A stretch of 38,357 bases of DNA from an uncultured Campylobacter sp. (GCF_905371695.1 NZ_CAJPMA010000003.1:1-38357), one strand, 5' to 3'. Positions 16,123 through 24,622 are shown, counted from the stretch's first letter. Numbers and translations are program-made. Notes: a model not told the origin generated them from the letters alone.

Positions 16123-17399
16123 GAGCTAGATTTATCCTGCAATTAGCGTCCGCATCGATGATGCTGATTGCGGTTATATCGTTTTTAATTTACTATTACA
16201 TCAGAGTTACGATTTTTGAATCGATAGTCCAAGAGCTAAACTACGAAGCCAAAGCTATCGCGGAAAATACGCAAAAATTTAACCCGGAAAATTCATCGAA
16301 ATTTAAAATACAACTACCGAATCAGACTCAAACCGTCGTCGAAATCGTCTCGCACGAGCCCATTAAAAAGCCTTATTTTACGCTACGAAAAGTCGGCGAT
16401 AAAAGCTTTATGAGTCTAACGCATCAGTATCAATTAAGCACGAATTCTTACATGACGCTAACGAAAGAAACGACGCTGCAAAGCGATATCGTCGAGCAAA
16501 TTTTCATCGATATTTTAATCGTAAACGTCGCGGCGATCTCGCTCGTGCTATTTTACGCGCTATTTATATCCAGAATGCTGCTGCTGCCGATAAAAACGCT
16601 AGCCGCGCGCCTAACGGATCTGGACGAAAAATTTTTAAAAGAGATCGACATAAAAAGCTTGCCGAACGAATTTTTCCCGCTGGGAGTCAGTATAAATAAG
16701 CTAATCTCGCGCATCCAAACCTTCGTACTTTATCAAAAAGAGCTATTCGTCGGCGTCGCGCACGAGCTAAAAACGCCGCTTGCGGTTATGAAAACCAAAA
16801 ACGAGGTTACACTGCTAAAACCGCGCGAGAGCGAGAAATATATCGAGGCTCTACGTTCGAATAACGAAGCTATAAACGGCATGAATGCGATGATAAGCTC
16901 CGTTTTAGAAATCGGCAGGCAAGAGGGTTCGCAGTTTGAAGAGCCCGTGATGATCGACGTTATCGGCTTTTTAAATAAGCTCGGAAATAACTTCGCCGTC
17001 CTCGCGCGCCAAGAGGGCAAAGATATACAAATGGCGTTAGAACCTAAAATTTTAAATCTAAAAATCCAAACCGCCCTACTAACGCACGTAGTGCAAAATT
17101 TCGTCCAAAACGCCGTAAAATTTTCGCCAAAAGGCGCGATGATAAAGATTACTTCCGAGTTAGACGGCGAAAATTTCGTCGTGCGAGTAATTGATGAAGG
17201 CTGCGGCATAGACGAGAGCAAAGACTTATTCGCGCCGTTTAAGCGCTTCGGTGACAAAGGCGGAGCGGGACTCGGGCTATTTTTAGCAAAAGGCGCGGCG
17301 CAGGCGCTAGGAGCTAGCGTATCTATCAAAAACCGCACGGACGGCGTAAGCGGCGCGATTAGCTCGCTCGTGATGCCTATCCGCGCAAAAAATAAATAA
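16101..17399 (+). CDS. Membrane sensor histidine kinase
   Basis: A 432-residue sensor kinase. Transmembrane helices at about 11-34 and 135-158 flank a periplasmic sensor of roughly 100 residues without a recognised fold. A HAMP-like linker follows, then the phospho-acceptor His221 in GVAHELKTPLAVM. The ATPase boxes are N (Asn337 in VQNAVKF), G1 (DEGCG, 365-369), F (FAPFKRF) and G2 (GAGLG, 388-392). All key residues are intact. The TTG start at 16101 is the only start that keeps the whole first helix and lies inside hsrA; the next candidate, ATG at 16158, would truncate it. Overlap with the regulator gene makes HsrA the obvious partner. Confidence 0.88.
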   Translation: MLSQKSLRARFILQLASASMMLIAVISFLIYYYIRVTIFESIVQELNYEAKAIAENTQKFNPENSSKFKIQLPNQTQTVVEIVSHEPIKKPYFTLRKVGDKSFMSLTHQYQLSTNSYMTLTKETTLQSDIVEQIFIDILIVNVAAISLVLFYALFISRMLLLPIKTLAARLTDLDEKFLKEIDIKSLPNEFFPLGVSINKLISRIQTFVLYQKELFVGVAHELKTPLAVMKTKNEVTLLKPRESEKYIEALRSNNEAINGMNAMISSVLEIGRQEGSQFEEPVMIDVIGFLNKLGNNFAVLARQEGKDIQMALEPKILNLKIQTALLTHVVQNFVQNAVKFSPKGAMIKITSELDGENFVVRVIDEGCGIDESKDLFAPFKRFGDKGGAGLGLFLAKGAAQALGASVSIKNRTDGVSGAISSLVMPIRAKNK

Positions 17400-17409
17400 C
17401 GGAGAGAAA

Positions 17410-18858
17410 ATGGCGAAACGAACGGCGGTAATCGATCTAGGCTCCAACTCGATGCGTATGGCGATCTTTGAGCGCACGTCGCGCTGGGCGTTTTTTATAC
17501 TAGGCGAATATAAAATGCGCGTCAGGCTCGGAGAAGGCGGCTACGAAGAGGGCGGGACGATCTCGCAAAAGTCTATGCAGCGGGCGCTGGAAGCGTTTTT
17601 GGAGTTTAAAAGTATAGCTAAGAGCTACAAATGTTCCAAAATTTTATGCGTCGGCACCTCCGCGCTTCGCGACGCGCCCAATGCCGCCGAATTAATATCG
17701 ATGATTAAAAACCGCGTAGGTATCGGACTCCGCGTAATATCAGGCGAGCAGGAAGCAACCTACGGGGCGATCGCCGCAAAAAACCTGCTAGCGCCGTTAG
17801 ATGAATGCGTTACGATAGATATCGGCGGCGGCTCGACCGAGTGCGCTCACATAAGCGGCGGCAAAATCACGGACGTAATTTCGCTCGACGTCGGCACCGT
17901 GCGGCTAAAAGAGCTATTTTTCGATAATAAAAATACGAGCAAATTAAACGCATTTTTAAGCGAGGCGGTCCGCAAAATTCCGTCCGGTTTCGCCTCGCAA
18001 AATATCGTAGCTATCGGCGGTAGCCTGCGCGCGCTATCAAGCGCGATAATGCAGCAAAGCGACTATCCGTTAAAATCGCTGCACGGCTTTTCGTATAAGC
18101 TATCAAATCAAAAGGCCTTCATCGAGGAGATTGCAAATTCCAGCGTACTAAATTTGAACAAATTTCCCATCAAAAAAGACCGCTACGATACGATTCGCGA
18201 GGGCGCGCACATATTTTTAGCCGTATCTGGGGCGCTTAACGCTCAAAACGTCTTTACTAGCGGCGCGGGCGTGCGCGAAGGGGTATTTTTAAGCGATTTT
18301 TTACGCCCTAGCCTAAAATTTCCGCAAAATTTAAACCCGAGCGTAAAGAGTCTACAAGACAGGTTTATTCTAACCGATAATAAAGCCGTACTGCGATACG
18401 CGCGCGAAATTTACGGCGCATTAGAGCCAATTCACGAGCTTAACGGTAAATTTTTAAAGGAATTTGAATGCGCGGCGAGACTACATAACGTCGGGCAAGA
18501 GATCGGATTCTACGGCGATCACGAGAACTCGGCTTATATTATATTAAACGCGCTAAACTACGGCTTTTCGCACGCGCAAAAGGCGCTCGTCGCCGCAATC
18601 GTCGGCACTAACGGCAAGAAAAACGTCTATGAATTCGAGAGGCTAAAACCGCTACTCCCTAAGCAAGAAGTCGTGCGTAGGCTAAGCTTTATGTTATCGC
18701 TTGCCAAGGCGCTTGATTTAAACTGCGGCGGCGCGAAACTAAAATTCGAGTTCATTAATCACACCTTGCAAATTTACGGCGCAAAAAATTTATGGGCGGC
18801 GAAAGAAGAGATTAAAAAGCTGGCAAAACCCGACGTTTTTGCTATTTGCTTTGTATGA
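17410..18858 (+). CDS. Ppx/GppA family phosphatase
   Basis: A 482-residue exopolyphosphatase or pppGpp phosphatase. The N-terminal actin-like ATPase half shows AVIDLGSNSMRMAIF (residues 6-20), the catalytic-Glu region ISGEQEATYGA and IDIGGGSTE. The C-terminal region from about 300 is helical and HD-like with a HNVGQEIGFYGDHENS stretch. Ppx and GppA cannot be separated from sequence alone. It starts 10 bases after the kinase gene with GGAGAG, so it probably belongs to the hsrA operon. It converges on fliO; the 92-base gap (18859-18950) holds AT-rich inverted repeats but no convincing T-tailed terminator. Confidence 0.9.
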   Translation: MAKRTAVIDLGSNSMRMAIFERTSRWAFFILGEYKMRVRLGEGGYEEGGTISQKSMQRALEAFLEFKSIAKSYKCSKILCVGTSALRDAPNAAELISMIKNRVGIGLRVISGEQEATYGAIAAKNLLAPLDECVTIDIGGGSTECAHISGGKITDVISLDVGTVRLKELFFDNKNTSKLNAFLSEAVRKIPSGFASQNIVAIGGSLRALSSAIMQQSDYPLKSLHGFSYKLSNQKAFIEEIANSSVLNLNKFPIKKDRYDTIREGAHIFLAVSGALNAQNVFTSGAGVREGVFLSDFLRPSLKFPQNLNPSVKSLQDRFILTDNKAVLRYAREIYGALEPIHELNGKFLKEFECAARLHNVGQEIGFYGDHENSAYIILNALNYGFSHAQKALVAAIVGTNGKKNVYEFERLKPLLPKQEVVRRLSFMLSLAKALDLNCGGAKLKFEFINHTLQIYGAKNLWAAKEEIKKLAKPDVFAICFV

Positions 18859-18950
18859 GGCTAAAATTCTAGCGTAAATTTTGCCTAAAAATTTTATAGG
18901 CGCGCGAGAGACGATTGCGGCTAAAATTTAGCTTTAAAAGCAAGCCGAGA

Positions 18951-19817
18951 CTAATTTCCGCTTATTTTATTTTTATAATCGCTTAGACTATTTTGGCGGT
19001 CTTCTAAAAACGATCCTAGTCGCTTGCGATTTTCCTCGAAAAATACCTCAAAATCCTGCTCGCTTCTTATTTTTTCCTCGCCGAAGCTATCTAGTAGCGC
19101 ATTTGAGCTACCCACCAGTACGAGATACCTGCGATTTTCGTAGCTTAAAAGCATGACCTTATTAGCGCTATCGAGCGGCTTTTCAAAGATCACGTTTACG
19201 CCGCCTTTTTGATTTAGCAGCCAATTAACCGCCTGAGTATCCTGCGCGGTTTTAGACGCTCCTTCAAAACCCTTAAAATTCGCAGCTTTTTTAACCATGT
19301 ATTTTTTAAATACGAATAAAAATAATAGTAGCGCAACAAGCGCGCCCAGCACGATAAAATACCTTGCGTCTACGATAGACTCGCTCTCTTGGGGCCCGAT
19401 TTCGGCCGGTTTATTTATCTGCGCGCTGGCTTGAGGCAAATTTTCTACTTGCGCGGGCGTATTTTTAGGCGTTATGCGAATACGAAGCCCAAAGCCGTCG
19501 GGAAGCTTCGACGCGCTTACTACTATGGCATCTTGCGAGGTTAAATTTAGCGAAACGGAGTTTTGTTTGGGCTCGATTTCAAGCTCTTGAACGATTTTGG
19601 AGTTTATGTTTTTAGTTACGCTTTCCTCGTAGTTTAGCGAGTTTAGCACGAGCATGGTTTTGTTTTTCTCGCGCTTTTGAAAAATATTGCCCTCATAAGG
19701 CGCGTCGAAACTTAGCATAATATCGACGCGATCGGTGCGCTCGTAAATGTTGTACGTCATTAAATTAGACGCGAAAATCGGCGCGATCGCCGCTAAAAAT
19801 ATTAATAAAATTCTCAT
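18951..19817 (-). CDS. fliO: FliO-like flagellar protein with large periplasmic domain
   Basis: A 288-residue protein with a signal peptide (residues 1-17, ending IFAS), a beta-rich periplasmic region (18-120), a Pro/Gln-rich linker, one transmembrane helix (153-170) and a cytoplasmic segment containing KVMLLSYENRRYLVLVGSS that fits the FliO domain. FliO helps assemble the flagellar export gate. The extra periplasmic domain is like that of H. pylori FliO and looks AMIN-like, but this is inferred. It overlaps the fliN gene by four bases, which supports a flagellar role. Confidence 0.7.
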   Translation of the reverse strand: MRILLIFLAAIAPIFASNLMTYNIYERTDRVDIMLSFDAPYEGNIFQKREKNKTMLVLNSLNYEESVTKNINSKIVQELEIEPKQNSVSLNLTSQDAIVVSASKLPDGFGLRIRITPKNTPAQVENLPQASAQINKPAEIGPQESESIVDARYFIVLGALVALLLFLFVFKKYMVKKAANFKGFEGASKTAQDTQAVNWLLNQKGGVNVIFEKPLDSANKVMLLSYENRRYLVLVGSSNALLDSFGEEKIRSEQDFEVFFEENRKRLGSFLEDRQNSLSDYKNKISGN

Positions 19818-20131
19818 AAAAGCTCTTTTTTAAAATATTGAATAACTGATTTGGAGTCTAAAATTTCGTTTATCCTAATCGCTAGATTTTTTTCGTAAAC
19901 CATCACTTCGCCCTTGCCGAAAATTCGGTTATTTATGTATAGCTCGACGCTTTCGCCCGCAGGTTTTTCAAGGTCGATTACCGAGCCCGACTCGAATTTT
20001 AACAGCTCGCTAATACTAATCGTAGTCGTGCCGAGCTCGGCTATAAAATCTACGCTAATATCCATTAACTCGTCGTAGCTCTTAAAAAGTCCGACGCTTT
20101 GCAGGGTCTCTATCGCCTCTTCTTCGCTCAT
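19814..20131 (-). CDS. fliN: Flagellar motor switch protein FliN
   Basis: A 105-residue protein consisting almost entirely of a SpoA (FliN/FliM C-terminal) domain. It shows the typical core VDFIAELGTTTISISELLKF, then GSVIDLEKPAGESVELYIN and IFGKGEVMVYEKNLAIRI. FliN forms the lower C-ring of the flagellar switch and binds chemotaxis signals. It overlaps cheX upstream and fliO downstream by four bases each, so the three are translationally coupled. Length is normal. Confidence 0.93.
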   Translation of the reverse strand: MSEEEAIETLQSVGLFKSYDELMDISVDFIAELGTTTISISELLKFESGSVIDLEKPAGESVELYINNRIFGKGEVMVYEKNLAIRINEILDSKSVIQYFKKELL

Positions 20132-20547
20132 GCTTTTTTGTATCCTATTTGAAAGGTTTTATTTTTCATTTTGTAGATAAATTTCTCGTCGAGTTTTATG
20201 TTGAAATTTTTAACCTCGCCTAAAAATTCCGGCGTGCCGAGTTTATAGGCGTTAGGCTCGCGCTCGTTTAGCGTATTTTTGGCTCTGCCGATTATTTGGT
20301 TAGCGATCTCTCGGCACAAATCGTCCAAATCTCCGCCCGCGATATCGTCGTGTCCGAAAAACGCCTCCATAAAAATTTTAAGGGTCGCCGGCTTAAAAAA
20401 TAGATAAAAATGTATCTCGCGCGTACCCTTAAATACAGGGATACTAGCGCCGTAAAAGCCGCTACCTAGGCTTTTACCTTCTTCGACGTTAAATCCTAGC
20501 GTCTGCTCGCAAAAATATCTCGTCGCATCGTCGATGATGGCTTTCAT
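20128..20547 (-). CDS. cheX: CheX-like CheY-P phosphatase
   Basis: A 139-residue protein of the CheC/CheX/FliY phosphatase superfamily, which dephosphorylates CheY. The single active-site motif E-x-x-N is present as Glu80 and Asn83 in LCREIANQIIGRAKNTL. One such motif fits CheX rather than CheC, which has two. It is the first gene of the cheX-fliN-fliO unit, with its own TATAAT promoter 27 bases before the ATG and an AAGGA ribosome site. Campylobacter lacks E. coli-type CheZ in the usual place, so this is a plausible signal-termination enzyme. Confidence 0.8.
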   Translation of the reverse strand: MKAIIDDATRYFCEQTLGFNVEEGKSLGSGFYGASIPVFKGTREIHFYLFFKPATLKIFMEAFFGHDDIAGGDLDDLCREIANQIIGRAKNTLNEREPNAYKLGTPEFLGEVKNFNIKLDEKFIYKMKNKTFQIGYKKA

Positions 20548-20573
20548 AATTTTCCTTGATAAAATTTGGCTTT

Positions 20574-20579
20574 ATTATA
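20574..20579 (-). promoter_or_regulatory. -10 box of cheX-fliN-fliO
   Basis: A perfect TATAAT on the minus strand, 27-32 bases before the cheX ATG, in the 130-base gap after trpA. It separates flagellar transcription from the trp genes. Confidence 0.65.
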
Positions 20580-20677
20580 CTTTGCGTTTACTAAATTTTT
20601 AATTTGGAGTTAAAATTTTTACCTTTTAAAATTTTAAAGAGGCGCCGTATAGCAAAGTAAGCGTTAAAAAGCAATTT

Positions 20678-21427
20678 CTAAAACAGCGCGGCTATTTTGG
20701 AATTTAACTCCTCTCCACTAAATTCCGCCGTCAGCCTCACTATCTCCGTCCCTATTATAGCGCCGTCGGCATAGCTTTTTACCTCATCGGCGTCCTCGCG
20801 GTTTTTTACGCCAAAGCCCACGGCTACGGGTAGATCGCTCTTGCTTTTTAACTCGCGTACGAGAGCTTCGAGCCTCTCTTTGCTAGCGCGCTTTGAGCCG
20901 CTAACGCCTATGGCTCCGATGGCATAAATAAAGCCCGAACCGCTTTTTAAAATTTTATCCGCGCGGTATGCCGAAGTTACGCTAATTAGCGGAATTAAGC
21001 AAACGCCCGCTTCCGCGCAAATTTTAGCGATTTCGTCCGATTCTTCCACGGGTAGATCGGGGATTATAAGCCCGCTTACGCCGCGCTCTTTACTGGTTTT
21101 TACGAATTTTTCTACGCCGTAGGCAAAGATTAGATTAAAATAAACTAAAAATACGACGGGCTTGCTAAATTTACCCTCGCATTCGCGTAAAATTTCAAAC
21201 ACTCCGTCCGTATTTACGCCCTTTGCGGCGGTCTCAAAGCTCGCCTGTCCGATGAGCTTGCCGTCTGCGAGCGGGTCTGAATACGGGATGCCGATTTCTA
21301 GTAGATCAAGGCGGCTAGCGTCTAAATTCGCTAAAAATTCCTTCGTATGCTCGGCGCTTGGGTAACCCGCGACTATGTAGCCTATATTTGCCTTTTTGCC
21401 GTTAAACGCGCGCGCGATCTTATCCAT
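20678..21427 (-). CDS. trpA: Tryptophan synthase alpha subunit
   Basis: TrpA splits indole-3-glycerol phosphate and passes indole to TrpB. The 249-residue TIM barrel has the catalytic pair Glu44 (LLEIGIPYSDP) and Asp55 (LADG), eleven residues apart as in the E. coli enzyme, and the phosphate-binding GFGVKNREDA segment. The ATG at 21427 lies eight bases inside the end of trpB. It is the last trp gene. Confidence 0.97.
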   Translation of the reverse strand: MDKIARAFNGKKANIGYIVAGYPSAEHTKEFLANLDASRLDLLEIGIPYSDPLADGKLIGQASFETAAKGVNTDGVFEILRECEGKFSKPVVFLVYFNLIFAYGVEKFVKTSKERGVSGLIIPDLPVEESDEIAKICAEAGVCLIPLISVTSAYRADKILKSGSGFIYAIGAIGVSGSKRASKERLEALVRELKSKSDLPVAVGFGVKNREDADEVKSYADGAIIGTEIVRLTAEFSGEELNSKIAALF

Positions 21428-22601
21428 AAATTTTTCCTTTTTCGTAGTTTATTATCGAATCGATGTCTTTATCGCCGCGTCCCGAGACGTTTACGACTAC
21501 GACGCTTTTGCGCTCTAAACTCGGGCAGAGCTTTTCTAAATATGCTAGCGCATGCGAGCTTTCGATCGCGGGGATTATGCCTTCTAACCGGCTAGTTAGG
21601 CGTAGCGCTTCGATGCACTCGTCGTCGGTGACGGCTAAGTATTTTACGCGGCCCGTATCGTGCAGGTGCGCGTGCTGCGGACCGACGCCAGGATAATCAA
21701 GCCCCGCCGAGATGCTGTGAACCTCCTCGATCATGCCGTAGCGATCTTGCAAAACCATCGTTTTCATGCCGTGTATCACGCCTGCGCGCCCGTTGGTAAG
21801 CGTAGCGGCGTGGTACGGCGTATCGGCGCCTAGGCCGCCCGCTTCGATACCGATTAGCTTTACGTCCGCGTCGCCTAAAAATTCGTTAAAAATTCCGATC
21901 GCGTTGCTGCCGCCGCCCACGCAAGCTACTACGTAATCGGGTTTTACGCCGTATTCGTTTAGCTGCGCGCGCGTCTCGCGACCGATGACGCTTTGAAAAT
22001 CGCGTACGATGGTAGGATAAGGATGCGGGCCTACCGCCGAGCCGATAACGTAAAATACGCTTTCTATTTCGTTCACCCACGCCTGGATCGCCGCGGTGGT
22101 AGCTTCTTTTAGTGTTTTTAGCCCGTCTTCTACGCTTACGACTCGGGCGCCTAAAAGCGCCATTCGGTAGGCGTTTAGCCGCTGGCGAGCGATATCGGTA
22201 GCGCCCATATATACGTCGCATCCAAGCCCTAAAAGCGCCGCCGCGGTTGCCGTCGCCACGCCGTGCTGCCCGGCGCCGGTTTCTGCAATGATCTTTTTTT
22301 TACCCATTTTTTTAGCGAGCAGCGCCTGCGCTAGGGCGTTATTTATCTTGTGCGCGCCGGTGTGGTTTAGATCCTCGCGTTTTAGGTAAATTTCATGCCC
22401 GTAATGTTCGCTCAATCTGCGCGCGAAATATAGCGGCGTCGGGCGTCCGACGTAGTTTTTTAATAGCTCGTCCAGCTCTTTTTGAAATTCTTGCGTCTTG
22501 GCTATTTTTTCATACGCGTTTTCTAGCTCGTCCAACGCGAACATCGCGGTTTCGGGTACGAACTGCCCGCCGAATTTGCCGAAATATGCTTTTTGATTCA
22601 T
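21420..22601 (-). CDS. trpB: Tryptophan synthase beta subunit
   Basis: TrpB is the PLP enzyme that joins indole and serine. The 393 residues have FGGQFVPETAM at the start, the PLP lysine Lys85 in NHTGAHKINNAL, the GAGQHGVATA loop and the GGGSNAIG phosphate cradle, so this is the standard TrpB1 type. It is separated from trpF, its expected upstream neighbour, by a 2-kb oppositely oriented island. It therefore needs its own promoter, and a candidate lies just upstream. It starts at the ATG at 22601 behind AAAGGAT. Confidence 0.97.
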   Translation of the reverse strand: MNQKAYFGKFGGQFVPETAMFALDELENAYEKIAKTQEFQKELDELLKNYVGRPTPLYFARRLSEHYGHEIYLKREDLNHTGAHKINNALAQALLAKKMGKKKIIAETGAGQHGVATATAAALLGLGCDVYMGATDIARQRLNAYRMALLGARVVSVEDGLKTLKEATTAAIQAWVNEIESVFYVIGSAVGPHPYPTIVRDFQSVIGRETRAQLNEYGVKPDYVVACVGGGSNAIGIFNEFLGDADVKLIGIEAGGLGADTPYHAATLTNGRAGVIHGMKTMVLQDRYGMIEEVHSISAGLDYPGVGPQHAHLHDTGRVKYLAVTDDECIEALRLTSRLEGIIPAIESSHALAYLEKLCPSLERKSVVVVNVSGRGDKDIDSIINYEKGKIYG

Positions 22602-22625
22602 CGGTATCCTTTAAATTTTCGTTCT

Positions 22626-22631
22626 ATTTTA
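22626..22631 (-). promoter_or_regulatory. Possible -10 box of trpBA
   Basis: TGC-TAAAAT on the minus strand, 25-30 bases before the trpB start. The rest of the 148-base divergent gap (22602-22749) is AT-rich with an A8 run at 22696-22703. TAAAAT at 22723-22728 could be a -10 for the plus-strand island gene. Confidence 0.5.
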
Positions 22632-22749
22632 GCATTTTAAGTTTTTATTAGGCTTATTTTACGATATTCTAATCTAAGTATCAATTTGACTTTACAAAAA
22701 AAAGAAAAAACGATAACATTTTTAAAATATTTCACAACAAGGAGTAAAT

Positions 22750-23427
22750 ATGCAAGAAAAAGAACGACTTTTGGCTGAATTTTATGCAACTAAGTTTTTA
22801 GAAAACAGTCTGAGTGGTAACTTGTCGTCACCTTATTTAGTCGGATTAAGTAATGTAACAACAGACTTTATGGTCGTGGGACAAGAAACTAACACATGGT
22901 ACTATTCAATGGATAAGTTTCGCAATCATGGAATAGCCGAACAAATAAAAATTTATGATGATTTTGTAGAAGAATTTTATGGAAAGGTGCGCGGAGCATT
23001 TCACAGATACGTAAAAGATATTTTTGGATTTGATACGAAGCCTACGCTAAATAATCTATTTAAATTTGATTTAGGAGATAAAAGCAAGATAAAAAGTATA
23101 GCGCGCGCAGATAACTCCATAAAATCAAAACTTATAGAATTTCATGAAGGTATCCTAAAAACTGAAATAGAAATTTTACAGCCAAAGACTATTGTATTTT
23201 TTACCGGTTCAAGTTATGAATGGTATTTAAATCATTTTTTACCAAATACCAAAGAAGTTGTTAGTGGTTTTAGACACAACGAACTTTGCAAGCTGTATTT
23301 AGATGATTTTCCTAATATTAAAGCCTATAGAACTTATCATCCAAGCTATCTAAATAGGCGATATTATACACTAGGTAAACACGTTAAAGATTATTTGAAA
23401 GATGAAATTTCAAAGGATATAAAATGA
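22750..23427 (+). CDS. Uracil-DNA glycosylase superfamily-like protein
   Basis: A 225-residue protein I do not recognise as a named family. Its layout fits the uracil-DNA glycosylase fold: MVVGQETNTW (41-50) in the place of the first catalytic loop, LNNLFKFD (100-107) like the Asn-Lys strand, QPKTIVFFTG (144-153) as the central strand and turn, and YHPSYLNRR (196-204) like the His-Pro-Ser loop. No transmembrane segment or signal peptide is visible. Activity and target are unknown. It is AT-richer than the flanking trp genes, lies opposite to them, has a strong AAGGAG ribosome site, and its stop overlaps (ATGA) the start of the next leader. Other UDG-fold proteins act in repair or phage defence; neither is shown here. 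Confidence 0.6.
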   Translation: MQEKERLLAEFYATKFLENSLSGNLSSPYLVGLSNVTTDFMVVGQETNTWYYSMDKFRNHGIAEQIKIYDDFVEEFYGKVRGAFHRYVKDIFGFDTKPTLNNLFKFDLGDKSKIKSIARADNSIKSKLIEFHEGILKTEIEILQPKTIVFFTGSSYEWYLNHFLPNTKEVVSGFRHNELCKLYLDDFPNIKAYRTYHPSYLNRRYYTLGKHVKDYLKDEISKDIK

Positions 23428-23504
23428 AAATTTTAAGATTAACAATACTACTTTTTTTATGGCTTCTACTCAAAGTATTTTTGCTAGCAATATATCAACC
23501 GTAA
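23424..23504 (+). other. Out-of-frame signal-peptide leader with slippery T7 run
   Basis: An ATG at 23424 overlaps the previous stop (ATGA) and has AAAGG about seven bases upstream. It opens a 26-codon hydrophobic reading frame that stops at 23502. In zero frame the codons CTT TTT TTA contain T TTT TTA (23453-23459), the classic -1 slippery heptamer in the correct phase. A slip there, or one extra T, joins the leader MKILRLTILLF directly to the ATG at 23459. Together they form a convincing signal peptide cleaved after SIFA. Confidence 0.65.
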
Positions 23505-24622
23505 AAAATGGCTTTCTAAAAATAGATGAGAGTGTAAGCATAGGCGATGCTATAGATAATTGGAAAGCGTGCAAAGACGGCGTAGAGTGGAGAGAATTTA
23601 CCACAGATAATAATAAAGATATAGTTGAGGCGAAATGCTTTTTTCTAAAAAATGATATTAGCAGAAGCTTTGTAATTCAATTTGCTATGAGCAAGGCAAA
23701 AAGTAATGAATTTAAGCTAGACTACACCGGAATTTCAGTATCTAAGAATTTTAAAGATAAACCAACGTGCGGAGAATATAAAAAAGATACGAGTTTAAAA
23801 AGCCATGCGATTTTAAATTGGATTTATGGCAATGTAGGACTTGAGCAGTTATCTTTGGGGGACATTCTTGCGATTCGCGCTACTATAGAAATGATAGAAA
23901 ATGATATAGATGGCGACTGCCAAAGAAAGATAGATAATACTCCAGAAGGCAAACAGAGAAAAATAGAAGAGCAAAAAAAGCGAGAGCAAGAAAGAGCCAA
24001 AAGAGATGAAGAATACAAAAAACGAATAGAAGAGGAAAAAGAAAAACAAAGAAAAATAGAAGAAGAAAAGCAAAGACTCCTAGATGAAAAAAACAGAAAA
24101 GAACAAGAAAATACCTTAAATTTCTTTGAAAATTATGATATAACAAAAGTTAATTTTGAACTAGACGGTAAAAAGCCAAAAACTATTAAGCAGGCATTTT
24201 TAGACTTTGGATGTGAAAATTTGAGCTATGACGTTACTTATGAAATTAAAGTACTATGCGACGTGACACAGTGGTTTAAGAAAGAATCGATAAAAATGAA
24301 TAAAAAATTATCAAATCAAAGAATACTACAAATACTAAACGATGAAAATATGCAAATAAAGGCTGAACTACAAACTGAGTTTAGAGTCGTATCAAGAGAG
24401 CCTCATATTTTAGATACCAATCAAGACAAGACGGCGATAACCACGGCATACTCGCCAGCTAGTATGCGTTTACATGTTAGTATTAACGATAATTTAATTT
24501 GCAGGGAGCATATATATTTATCGAGCGGGAATCTAATAAAAAGTATATACAACAAGGCAGAATTAAAAGCTTATGAGGGCAAAAAAGACTGCCTATATAT
24601 CGATCCTAGAATTATAGAGTAG
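23459..24622 (+). CDS. Probable exported coiled-coil protein (start lies out of frame)
   Basis: The continuous frame encodes 387 residues of unknown function. It begins MASTQSIFASN, which looks like the second half of a signal peptide. The first half is in another frame (leader at 23424). The ATG at 23459 itself has no ribosome site, so it is probably not a natural start. The body has an N-terminal globular part (about 15-160), a highly charged coiled coil (163-218) rich in Glu, Lys, Gln and Arg, and a C-terminal globular part. Eight cysteines (including 38, 60, 104, 154, 252, 267) fit disulfides in an exported protein. It ends six bases before the end of the convergent trpF gene. It is AT-rich and probably acquired. 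It could instead be a frameshifted pseudogene or contain a sequencing error. Confidence 0.7.
   Translation: MASTQSIFASNISTVKNGFLKIDESVSIGDAIDNWKACKDGVEWREFTTDNNKDIVEAKCFFLKNDISRSFVIQFAMSKAKSNEFKLDYTGISVSKNFKDKPTCGEYKKDTSLKSHAILNWIYGNVGLEQLSLGDILAIRATIEMIENDIDGDCQRKIDNTPEGKQRKIEEQKKREQERAKRDEEYKKRIEEEKEKQRKIEEEKQRLLDEKNRKEQENTLNFFENYDITKVNFELDGKKPKTIKQAFLDFGCENLSYDVTYEIKVLCDVTQWFKKESIKMNKKLSNQRILQILNDENMQIKAELQTEFRVVSREPHILDTNQDKTAITTAYSPASMRLHVSINDNLICREHIYLSSGNLIKSIYNKAELKAYEGKKDCLYIDPRIIE

Noticed and set aside
18859..18950. Inverted repeats between the Ppx/GppA gene and fliO as a bidirectional terminator.
   Set aside because: Stems are five or six pairs with tiny or mismatched loops and no following T run in either direction.
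23849..24146. Phe/Leu-rich antisense frames opposite the coiled-coil region, resembling membrane proteins.
   Set aside because: They are the reverse complement of Glu/Lys-rich codons (GAA/AAA giving TTC/TTT), so the hydrophobicity is an artefact.
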